DNA of 16,436 nt from Clostridia bacterium. GTDB taxonomy: Bacteria > Bacillota_A > Clostridia > Christensenellales > Aristaeellaceae. The stretch is taken from NCBI GenBank assembly GCA_017938645.1, contig JAGBBE010000006.1, positions 1-16,436 of the forward strand, read 5' to 3'. Below are positions 1-5,390 of the stretch, one piece after another (positions within the stretch are counted from its first letter, which is position 1; each line of letters begins with the position of its first letter). The notes below the pieces were generated by a model. The model was not told where the DNA came from. It worked only from the letters and a program-made list of their open reading frames with translations, and searched no databases. Both the position numbers and the translations under genes were made by a program.

Positions 1-120
1 CTGTCCGTAAATGGTGTCGGCATTACCGCCACGAGCGGTACGCAACAACAACGAGCCACTACCGCAAGTAGGGTCATACACTGACTTCAAGCGAGTCTTG
101 CCCGTAACGACAATCTCCGG
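1..120 (-). pseudogene. hsdM: hsdM fragment (type I restriction-modification methyltransferase), lacking its N-terminal part
   Basis: On the minus strand the first 120 bases read as an uninterrupted peptide containing KTRLKSVYDPTCGSGSLLLR and ending in IYGQ at the window edge. DPTCGSGSLLL is the S-adenosylmethionine-binding motif I of HsdM N6-adenine methyltransferases, and the spacing to IYGQ fits the family. Upstream of about position 120 the homology stops. The same frame runs a few codons into a dispersed repeat and meets a TGA at 148-150, with no ATG, GTG or TTG and no ribosome binding site in between. The N-terminal helical domain, which normally precedes this motif, is therefore missing. 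The gene continues left beyond the window, so the C-terminal state is unknown. I infer a 5'-truncated remnant. A contig-assembly junction is the alternative. Confidence in the family is high, in pseudogene status moderate. Confidence 0.75.
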
Positions 121-195
121 TGGGTGACGGTGTTTGGACTTGCATATTCAGACTGCCGGTCGGCGTAGGGCCTCCCGGCTCGCTTGTGCGATCGG
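121..195 (+). repeat. Dispersed modular repeat, partial copy A
   Basis: This stretch shares TGGGTGACGG, then a TTCAGAC/TGCCGG-type block, a variable G+C-rich hairpin, and a right end GGCTCGCTTG followed by GATCGG with copies at 1239-1380, 7117-7244 and (reversed) 7279-7394. Only the right half is present. The left half, with the AGGGGC hairpin, is replaced by the hsdM fragment. No coding potential is visible. Confidence 0.7.
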
Positions 196-206
196 ATATC
201 GACATT

Positions 207-243
207 AAAAACCCGGCGTGTTTATCATACACGCCGGGTTTTT
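207..243. terminator. Bidirectional intrinsic terminator after popT
   Basis: A perfect 15-bp stem (207-221 with 229-243) with a 7-nt loop. The G+C core ACCCGGCGTGT is flanked by A5 on one side and T5 on the other, so it can terminate in either direction. It lies 14 bases beyond the stop codon of the minus-strand DUF368 gene. Confidence 0.9.
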
Positions 244-256
244 GAATGGTTTGAAA

Positions 257-1171
257 TCAGTCTTTGCTGCCCAGGAGCATAGCCGCAGCGCAGCCCGCGC
301 CGAAGCACACGGCATAAATCACCCAGTTGAGGAAGCTCATGCCGAAGGTATAGCCAGGAGTGATGAGGAGCTTCACAGGCGGCAGGATCACGATGGTGGA
401 GGCCAGAACGATGCCGACCACCGCATGCATGAAGATGGAGTACCACTTCTTCAGGCAGATGTTGACGAACTTGGAGACCAGCAGGATGCACAACACCAGG
501 CAGCCCAGCATCGGAATCAGCACGCCGAAGTCCAGAGAGCCGATGGCCGCATACATGGGCGTAGCGAGACCAAGGAAGAAGAACAGGTTGGAGGGGCTCA
601 TGCCGGGCACGATGATGCCCAGACCCCACAGCACGCCGCACACGCACCACCAGAAGAAATTGGGGGTAACGGTGGCCTGTCCGCCCAGAGACATGGGAAT
701 CATCCACGCCAGCATCGCCGCCAGCGCCGCGACCAGAGCAATCCAGCTGCCCTTGCTCACGCCTTCCTGACGGGCTTCCTTGAGCAGTCCGGGCAGGGTG
801 CCCAGAATCAGACCGATGAACACAAACAGCGCTTCGGTTTCCCAGCGTTCAAGCACGCTGCCCAGAAGCTTCGAAATGCCCAGCGCGCCCACAACCACGC
901 CCACGCCGATGGGCCAGAAGAAAGAAAAATACTTCTTGAACAGGTCGAAGGGATCGCCCTCAGGCTTGAGCTTGGGCCAAATCTTGCCCAGCACGCCGCC
1001 AGCCGTGCGGGTTACCACCTGCACGATTTCGCCCAGCAGTTCCATCATCGGCTTATAAATGCCCATGATCACGCACAGCGCGCCGCCGCTGATGCCCGGA
1101 AGCAGAGCGCCGATGGAGATGACCGCGCCCTTGATGATGCGCGCAATCACATTATCGTTGTTTTTTTTCAT
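257..1171 (-). CDS. popT: DUF368 family polyprenyl-phosphate translocase (PopT-like)
   Basis: A 304-residue integral membrane protein. The start reads MKKNNDNVIARIIKGAVISI, with AAAGGA about 11 bases upstream of the ATG. The N-terminal segment GALLPGISGGALCVIMGIY and the internal GIIVPGMSPSNLFFFLGL are the paired PG(I/M)S(G/P) repeats typical of DUF368, suggesting an internally duplicated transporter fold. About eight hydrophobic segments are visible. Known for the family: DUF368/PopT proteins have been shown to recycle undecaprenyl phosphate to the cytoplasmic face, alongside DedA-family UptA. Inferred here: envelope lipid-carrier recycling. It is monocistronic, with its own promoter (1210-1238) and terminator (207-243). 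Length and motifs are normal. Family assignment is confident, substrate by analogy. Confidence 0.9.
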   Translation of the reverse strand: MKKNNDNVIARIIKGAVISIGALLPGISGGALCVIMGIYKPMMELLGEIVQVVTRTAGGVLGKIWPKLKPEGDPFDLFKKYFSFFWPIGVGVVVGALGISKLLGSVLERWETEALFVFIGLILGTLPGLLKEARQEGVSKGSWIALVAALAAMLAWMIPMSLGGQATVTPNFFWWCVCGVLWGLGIIVPGMSPSNLFFFLGLATPMYAAIGSLDFGVLIPMLGCLVLCILLVSKFVNICLKKWYSIFMHAVVGIVLASTIVILPPVKLLITPGYTFGMSFLNWVIYAVCFGAGCAAAMLLGSKD

Positions 1172-1192
1172 TTGGGTTTCTTTCCTTTCATC

Positions 1193-1212
1193 AATGGGAA
1201 TACCTACCCATT
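1193..1212. promoter_or_regulatory. Inverted repeat at popT transcription start
   Basis: AATGGG and CCCATT are separated by 8 nt. The repeat overlaps the downstream edge of the popT -10 hexamer and the expected start of transcription. It could be an operator or a short leader hairpin. Arms are only 6 bp, so chance is possible. Confidence 0.35.
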
Positions 1213-1238
1213 ATACCACACCCTCCGCCAAATCACAA
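1210..1238 (-). promoter_or_regulatory. Promoter of popT
   Basis: Minus-strand TTGTGA (1233-1238), 17-bp spacer, TATAAT (1210-1215). This gives a leader of roughly 30 bases before the ATG at 1171. The -35 box directly abuts the left end of repeat copy B at 1239. Confidence 0.75.
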
Positions 1239-1380
1239 CCAGGGGCGGTGCCCCTGGACCCCGGACAAGGGCTTCGCCCTTGACCCGTGGACCGCTTCGC
1301 GGGGCTTGGCGGACGGCGTTTGGCCTTGCATGTTCAGACCGCCCCTCCACGGAGGGTGTCGGGGCTCGCTTGTTTGCTCG
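1239..1380 (+). repeat. Dispersed modular repeat, copy B (longest)
   Basis: Module order: hairpin CCAGGGGCGGTGCCCCTGG; ACCCCGGA; hairpin CAAGGGCTTCGCCCTTG; GACCGCTTCGCGGGG; a GACGGCGTTTGGCCTTGCA block; TTCAGACCGCC; hairpin CCCTCCACGGAGGG; GGCTCGCTTGTTTG. From TTCAGACC through GGCTCGC it is identical over 37 bases to the reverse complement of copy D. It sits immediately upstream of the popT promoter. No protein reading frame here resembles a real gene. Confidence 0.8.
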
Positions 1381-1447
1381 TTTCCATCATCACTCCAACC
1401 ATGCCTGCAGCCCGAAAGAAAGATACACCCAAGCGGCGGGTACGACC

Positions 1448-1624
1448 GGCGACATCAGGAGCGCAGGGAAATCCCCTCGCCCGGTTTGGAAACGGATCAG
1501 GCGCGCGCTCGCGGCAAAATCAATAAAGTAAGAAACCAGAGCCAAACACCCAAGTCAAGCCGAATTGCGCGCCCCGTTTCCAAGCCGGGCAATCAAGGGG
1601 ATTTCCCGAAGCGACGCCGTCGCC
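1448..1624. repeat. 177-bp imperfect palindrome (MITE-like or structured RNA element)
   Basis: The outer arms start GGCGAC (1448) and end GTCGCC (1624). The main arms are GGGAAATCCCCT..GCCCGG.TTGGAAACGG (1466-1495) and its complement (1574-1607), with a few mismatches and a 4-base insertion. Inner arms GGCGCGC (1500-1506) and GCGCGCC (1568-1574) continue the pairing, leaving a loop of about 60 bases. No transposase gene or clear target-site duplication is seen. Part of the 1172-1764 gene-free stretch. Confidence 0.65.
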
Positions 1625-1633
1625 AGCTTTTTG

Positions 1634-1657
1634 CCTACTTTTTCTGGAAAAAGTAGG
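1634..1657. repeat. Perfect hairpin CCTACTTTTT / AAAAAGTAGG
   Basis: An 11-bp inverted repeat, CCTACTTTTTC and GAAAAAGTAGG, with a 2-nt gap lies beside the 177-bp palindrome. It has no T-tract beyond the stem, so it is not a standard terminator. It may be the edge of the same intergenic element. Confidence 0.5.
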
Positions 1658-1714
1658 ACCCGTTCCTCGTGGGCACGAGTATCATGCACCGCGCGCATCC
1701 GCGCAAAACTGCGC

Positions 1715-1754
1715 AAAAAGAGGAGCCTCTGCCATCCGGCATCAGCTCCTCTTT
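1715..1754 (-). terminator. Intrinsic terminator of the mazF-yitT operon
   Basis: Stem AAAGAGGAGC (1717-1726) with GCTCCTCTTT (1745-1754). On the minus strand it is followed by a run of five T. It lies directly beyond the yitT stop codon (1765). A smaller GCCGGATGGC hairpin sits in the loop. Confidence 0.85.
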
Positions 1755-1764
1755 CTTTTCACTA

Positions 1765-2622
1765 TCACTCCGCAAGCTTGCGGAACCCCTCGCCCAACAC
1801 TTCATGTGCATCCGAGATAAACACAAACGCCGTCTCGTCCGCCGTGCGCACAATGGCCTTCACACGACCAACCTCCTGCGCGCTGAGGACGCACAGAAGC
1901 ACCGGCCTCTGCTGACCGCTCCAGCCGCCCTCGGCATGCAAAACCGTTACGCCGCGCTCAAGCTTGATCATAATCTCCTGCTTGATGGCCTCATAATGAT
2001 TGGAAATGATGTAGCATGCCTTTTCATGCGTCACGCCGGTCATGACCATGTCGACAACCTTGTCGGAGATGTAAATGCAGATGAGCGCATACAGTGCGTA
2101 TTCCACCTCGATGCTGATGCCGGCCATGAGCACGGACACGCAGTCGATGGCAAACAGAATCGTACCCACGCTGATATGCTGGAACTTCTTGTGAAGCATT
2201 CTGGCAGCCATGTCGGTACCGCCGGTGGTGGCGCCGCCGCGCAGGATCAGACCCAGGCCAACGCCGAGAATCACGCCGCCGAACACCGCGCCCAGCAGTG
2301 GATTCATCGTGGCCACAGGCAGCGGGATGATATCGATCAACAGCGAAAACAGGAGCGCCGCAATCAGCGAACGGAACACAAACACCCTGCCCATGGCGCG
2401 GAAACCGATTATGAACAGAGGCACGTTCATCAGAAGGCTCGTGGTGCCGACCGGCGCTCCGAACAGGTAGTTGAACACCATGGCAATACCCGTTAGTCCG
2501 CCGGGAGAGATGTGGTTGGGCGTCAGGAACAGCGGATAGGCCGCTGCGCCCAGCACGCATCCGAAGACGATCTGAGTGTAGGCAAGCACCTGTTCGTTTT
2601 TGAGAATGGACAGTTTTTTCAT
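1765..2622 (-). CDS. YitT family membrane protein (DUF161 plus C-terminal DUF2179)
   Basis: A 285-residue protein. Residues about 12-170 form five or six hydrophobic segments, including YPLFLTPNHISPGGLTGIAM and the GGVILGVGLGLILRGGATTGGTDMAAR region, whose P-N-x-I-x-x-G-G and G-x-x-T-G-G-T-D patterns are hallmarks of the YitT family. The C-terminal 90 residues are soluble and match the DUF2179 layout, with HYEAIKQEIMIKLERGVTVL and a final VFISDAHEVLGEGF. The molecular function of the family is not established; membrane transport is usually presumed. AAAGGAG lies 6 bases before the ATG. It follows mazF by 36 bases on the same strand without a terminator, so the two are probably co-transcribed. 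Length is normal. Confidence 0.9.
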   Translation of the reverse strand: MKKLSILKNEQVLAYTQIVFGCVLGAAAYPLFLTPNHISPGGLTGIAMVFNYLFGAPVGTTSLLMNVPLFIIGFRAMGRVFVFRSLIAALLFSLLIDIIPLPVATMNPLLGAVFGGVILGVGLGLILRGGATTGGTDMAARMLHKKFQHISVGTILFAIDCVSVLMAGISIEVEYALYALICIYISDKVVDMVMTGVTHEKACYIISNHYEAIKQEIMIKLERGVTVLHAEGGWSGQQRPVLLCVLSAQEVGRVKAIVRTADETAFVFISDAHEVLGEGFRKLAE

Positions 2623-2658
2623 ACGCGCTCCTTTGGCGGCTGCCGGGCAGCCGCTTCT

Positions 2659-3018
2659 TCAGTAGTGTTCCCCGCTTTGGCATGCAATATCCATCGAAAC
2701 CCTGAGCGCACGGTCGATGCGGCGCAGCGTGGACGCTTCCAGCGCGCCCAGACGCCGGATCAGCCGCGTCTTTTCCAGTGTGCGCACCTGTTCGCACAGT
2801 GCGGTGGATGCACGCCACAGCCCGCCTTCGCCTTCATCGATTTCCACGTGGGTTGGAAGCGGGGGCTTCTGGGTACTGCCGGTGAGCGGCACGGCGATGA
2901 CGGTGGGTGCATGCAGGTTTCCGATATCGTTCTGGATGATGACAACCGGCCTCGTTCCGCCCTGTTCACTGCCGATCACAGGGTCCAGCGCGGCCAGATA
3001 GACGTCGCCTCTTTTCAT
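2659..3018 (-). CDS. mazF: MazF/PemK (EndoA) family endoribonuclease toxin
   Basis: A 119-residue protein of normal size for MazF/NdoA. It begins MKRGDVYLAALDPVIGSEQG and continues RPVVIIQNDIGN and TVIAVPLTGS. Arg23 in GTRPVVIIQN and Thr46 in AVPLT correspond to the catalytic Arg/Thr pair described for Bacillus subtilis EndoA. Known role: sequence-specific mRNA cleavage, normally held in check by a MazE-type antitoxin encoded upstream. Here only about 150 bases separate its start from psuG, and that space is taken by two terminators and a palindrome, leaving no room for an antitoxin gene. The start uses a modest GGAG 9 bases upstream. The downstream neighbour is yitT. The antitoxin is either elsewhere or absent. 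Confidence 0.9.
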   Translation of the reverse strand: MKRGDVYLAALDPVIGSEQGGTRPVVIIQNDIGNLHAPTVIAVPLTGSTQKPPLPTHVEIDEGEGGLWRASTALCEQVRTLEKTRLIRRLGALEASTLRRIDRALRVSMDIACQSGEHY

Positions 3019-3049
3019 TTTTTCACGCTCCGGAGGCGGTCTGCATACA

Positions 3050-3084
3050 GTGATATGATATCACGAAATGGTTCCTTTGGCAAA
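3050..3084 (-). promoter_or_regulatory. Candidate mazF promoter with 15-bp palindromic operator
   Basis: A perfect palindrome, GTGATATGATATCAC (3050-3064), overlaps a possible minus-strand -10 TATCAT (3055-3060). An 18-bp spacer leads to a weak -35 TTTGCC (3079-3084). The -35 lies inside a second inverted repeat, TTCCTTT-GGC-AAAGGAA (3073-3089). The palindrome is convincing, the promoter call is weaker. Confidence 0.45.
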
Positions 3085-3089
3085 GGAAA

Positions 3090-3124
3090 AGACCGCCCAC
3101 ATCAGCATATGTGACGGGCGGTCT
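3090..3124 (-). terminator. Second (distal) terminator of psuK-psuG
   Basis: Stem AGACCGCCC (3090-3098) with GGGCGGTCT (3116-3124). On the minus strand it is followed by TTTTCC. An inner ACAT/ATGT pairing closes the loop. It follows the stronger terminator at 3137-3165. Confidence 0.65.
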
Positions 3125-3136
3125 GCGGGTGTAAAA

Positions 3137-3165
3137 AAGACCGTCCGGAACAATCGGACGGTCTT
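3137..3165 (-). terminator. Main intrinsic terminator of psuK-psuG
   Basis: An 11-bp perfect stem, AAGACCGTCCG (3137-3147) with CGGACGGTCTT (3155-3165), and a 7-nt loop. On the minus strand it runs into TTTTTT. It starts 6 bases beyond the psuG stop codon. Confidence 0.9.
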
Positions 3166-3170
3166 CTTCA

Positions 3171-4088
3171 TTACTTCACCAGTTCGGTGGCGATGGCAGC
3201 GCCCAGGCGGGCGTTGTTGAACACCAGCTGAATGTTGCTCTTCAGGCTGTCGCCTCCGGTGAGCTTCTGGATCTTGTCCAGCAGGAACGGAGTGGTCTCC
3301 TTGCCGTGGATGCCCAGACGGTTGCACTCGTCGATGGCGTCGGCAATGTTCTTGCTGATGTACTCGGGATCCATCGAGTATTCCTCGGGAATGGGGTTGG
3401 TGACCAGCATGCCGCCCACCAAGCCCATGTCCAGCTTCACACGGAACGCATCGGCGATCTCCTTGGCGGTATCCATGCGGTAGTCCACCTTGAAGCCGGA
3501 GGTGCGGGTGTAGAAAGCGGGCAGTTCTTCGGTCTGATAGCCGATGACGGGCACGCCCTTGGTTTCGAGGTACTCGAGGGTGAGGCCGAGGTCGAGGATG
3601 CTCTTTGCGCCTGCGCAGATGACCATCACGGGAGTCTGGGCGAGCTCTTCGAGGTCAGCGGAGATGTCCATGGTGGTCTCCGCACCGCGGTGCACACCGC
3701 CGATGCCGCCTGTGGCGAACACGCGAACGCCCGCCAGAGCAGCGCCGATCATGGTGGTGGTCACGGTGGTCGCGCCGTCCTCGCCGCGTGCAAGCAGCAC
3801 GGGCAGGTCGCGGCGGCTGGCCTTGATGACATTGAGTCCCTTCTTGCCCAGGTATTCGATCTCCTCAGGCGTGAGACCCACGGTGATCTTGCCCTTGATA
3901 ATGGCGATGGTCGCAGGCACAGCGCCGGCATCGCGGATGATCTTTTCCACGCTGAGGGCGGTCTCTACGTTCTGGGGGTAGGGCATGCCGTGAGAGATGA
4001 TGGTGGATTCCAGCGCAACAACCGGCTTGCCGGCGGCGATGGCTTCTTCAACCTCGGGGGAAACGCTCAGATACTTGCGAAGATCCAT
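3171..4088 (-). CDS. psuG: Pseudouridine-5'-phosphate glycosidase
   Basis: A 305-residue protein matching PsuG (YeiN/IndA family) along its length. It opens with VSPEVEEAIAAGKPVVALES, followed by TIISHGMPYPQN, where Glu27 is the conserved acidic catalytic residue. It continues with GKITVGLTPEEIEYLG and VIKASRRDLP (Lys), GATTVTTTM, ATGGIGGVHRGAE and CAGAKSILDLGLTLEYLETK. Known reaction: reversible cleavage of the C-C glycosidic bond of pseudouridine 5'-phosphate to uracil and ribose 5-phosphate, in a cytoplasmic Mn-dependent trimer. AGGAGG sits 9 bases before the ATG, inside the end of psuK. The two genes are 4 bases apart, so they form an operon with translational proximity. All recognisable family motifs are present. 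Confidence 0.95.
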   Translation of the reverse strand: MDLRKYLSVSPEVEEAIAAGKPVVALESTIISHGMPYPQNVETALSVEKIIRDAGAVPATIAIIKGKITVGLTPEEIEYLGKKGLNVIKASRRDLPVLLARGEDGATTVTTTMIGAALAGVRVFATGGIGGVHRGAETTMDISADLEELAQTPVMVICAGAKSILDLGLTLEYLETKGVPVIGYQTEELPAFYTRTSGFKVDYRMDTAKEIADAFRVKLDMGLVGGMLVTNPIPEEYSMDPEYISKNIADAIDECNRLGIHGKETTPFLLDKIQKLTGGDSLKSNIQLVFNNARLGAAIATELVK

Positions 4089-4092
4089 GGTT

Positions 4093-5181
4093 TCAGTCCT
4101 CCTTGTTTTCCAAAACGTTGTTCAGAGCTTCCGCGCTCATCATGGGGCTGACCGCGCTTTCGGACTGCGCGCAGATATGTGAAGCAGCCAGGCCGCGCAA
4201 AGCACACTCACGGAGGCTGCATCCCTCTAAAAGTCCTTCAGCCGCAGCGGCCAAAAATGCATCGCCGCAGCCGTTGGTATTGATAATGGAGCCCGGGATA
4301 CAGGAAAGGATACCCCGATCGCTCCCGTCGTCGTAATACACGCCCTCGCCGCCCAGAGAAATAAACACGTTCTTCACGCCCTTTTCGAAGAACGCCTGCG
4401 CTGCAAGCGGCAGGTCCTGATGCGAGTGGATGGCCACGCCGCTCAGAAGGCTCGCTTCCGCGCGGTTGGGCTTGAGGGCACTCAGAAAGGGCAGCGCGCC
4501 GGAAAGATGCGGCGCTTTTTTCACCGACACCGGGTCGGCCACGAGCGGAACCGTTACATGCTGGCTAAGCCAGGAAAGCGTTTCCGCACTCAGATTCCCG
4601 TCCGCGATCACCAGCGCGGCGCGGTTCAATACCTCAAGTTTCGTGCTCAGATACTGGGGGGTGAGGGCTTCATAAATGCCCATATCGCTCACTGCGCCCA
4701 CAATCTCGCCCGTTTCATCGTTGAGGCAGAGGTAGGTGGAGGTGCGTCCGCCGCTCACAGTCAGGCTGTGGCTCAGGTCGATACCCACCTCACGGCAGTT
4801 GTGCCGGACCATTTCTGCGTTGGCGTCCTCGCCAAGGGCCGTGATCATGACCACACGCCGGCCGAGGCGGCAAAGATTCTCGGCAATATTGCGGCCTACG
4901 CCGCCCATGGTCATGCGCACATGGCCGGGATTGCTGTCTCCGGGCAGATAGGCCGTGTCCGGCGTGCCGCTGATGTCAACATTCACAGCGCCCACAACCA
5001 CCACATAGCCTTCGCCCGCCAGCAGATAGCCCCGCCCGCGGATGAGCCCCTTGCGCATCAAATTGGCGATATGCACGCCCACGGAAGAACGCGTGATCCC
5101 TGCGCGCAGCGCCAGCTCCTGCTGCGAAATAAGCGGGTCTTCACGAATCCAGCCAAGGATTTGTTCCTCACGTTGAGTCAT
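4093..5181 (-). CDS. psuK: Pseudouridine kinase with N-terminal winged-helix domain (PfkB family)
   Basis: A 362-residue two-part protein. Residues 1-55 (MTQREEQILGWIREDPLIS, QQELALRAGITRSSVGVHI, LMRKGLIRGRGYLL) form a winged helix-turn-helix. Residues about 58-355 are a PfkB ribokinase-type domain, with signature GGVGRNIAENLCRLG (93-107) and anion-hole/catalytic segment NTNGCGD (301-307, Asp307 as base). Known for this architecture next to psuG: phosphorylation of pseudouridine to pseudouridine 5'-phosphate, the substrate of PsuG. The fused DNA-binding domain suggests self-regulation of the operon (inference). GAGGTGA lies 6 bases before the ATG, and a consensus promoter is at 5216-5244. The signature residue Cys in GCGD replaces the more common Ala. 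No nucleoside transporter is adjacent. Confidence 0.92.
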   Translation of the reverse strand: MTQREEQILGWIREDPLISQQELALRAGITRSSVGVHIANLMRKGLIRGRGYLLAGEGYVVVVGAVNVDISGTPDTAYLPGDSNPGHVRMTMGGVGRNIAENLCRLGRRVVMITALGEDANAEMVRHNCREVGIDLSHSLTVSGGRTSTYLCLNDETGEIVGAVSDMGIYEALTPQYLSTKLEVLNRAALVIADGNLSAETLSWLSQHVTVPLVADPVSVKKAPHLSGALPFLSALKPNRAEASLLSGVAIHSHQDLPLAAQAFFEKGVKNVFISLGGEGVYYDDGSDRGILSCIPGSIINTNGCGDAFLAAAAEGLLEGCSLRECALRGLAASHICAQSESAVSPMMSAEALNNVLENKED

Positions 5182-5202
5182 CTGGGTTCACCTCACTTGG
5201 TT

Positions 5203-5216
5203 TAAGCACAAGCTTA
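5203..5216. promoter_or_regulatory. Candidate operator for psuK-psuG
   Basis: The inverted repeat TAAGC-ACAA-GCTTA lies just downstream of the psuK -10 box, at the expected transcription start. A further GCTTAT occurs at 5232-5237 inside the promoter spacer. This placement suits repression by the winged-helix domain of PsuK, but the binding partner is inferred. Confidence 0.4.
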
Positions 5217-5244
5217 TTATATTCGTCTTTTGCTTATATGTCAA
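5216..5244 (-). promoter_or_regulatory. Consensus sigma-A promoter of psuK-psuG
   Basis: Minus-strand TTGACA (5239-5244), exactly 17-bp spacer, TATAAT (5216-5221). Both hexamers are perfect, so the promoter should be strong unless repressed. Confidence 0.9.
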
Positions 5245-5299
5245 CAGCAAAATGAAAGTTCTGTCAAAAGTTCCTCAAGCGGCTCCGGCTGGATTTTCA

Positions 5300-5328
5300 T
5301 TGCATATTATTGATAAATGGTATATAAT
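5300..5328 (+). promoter_or_regulatory. Promoter of the phospho-sugar mutase gene
   Basis: A perfect TATAAT (5323-5328) lies 17 bases after a weak TTGCAT (5300-5305), in an A+T-rich stretch between the divergent psuK and mutase genes. The transcript leader would be about 55 bases. Confidence 0.7.
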
Positions 5329-5390
5329 GTTTGGTGGGTATTTTCCCATGAGACACAAAAATGCATAGCATAATGAAAGAGGTGCTTCCC

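Noticed and set aside
218..1531. A 437-codon plus-strand frame across popT and repeat copy B
   Set aside because: It runs antisense to popT and through the terminator, promoter and repeat. Its composition is typical of antisense shadow frames.
5361..5390. Earlier ATG of the phospho-sugar mutase at 5361
   Set aside because: No ribosome binding site lies upstream, whereas AGAGGTG precedes the ATG at 5391, and the extra residues match nothing in the family.
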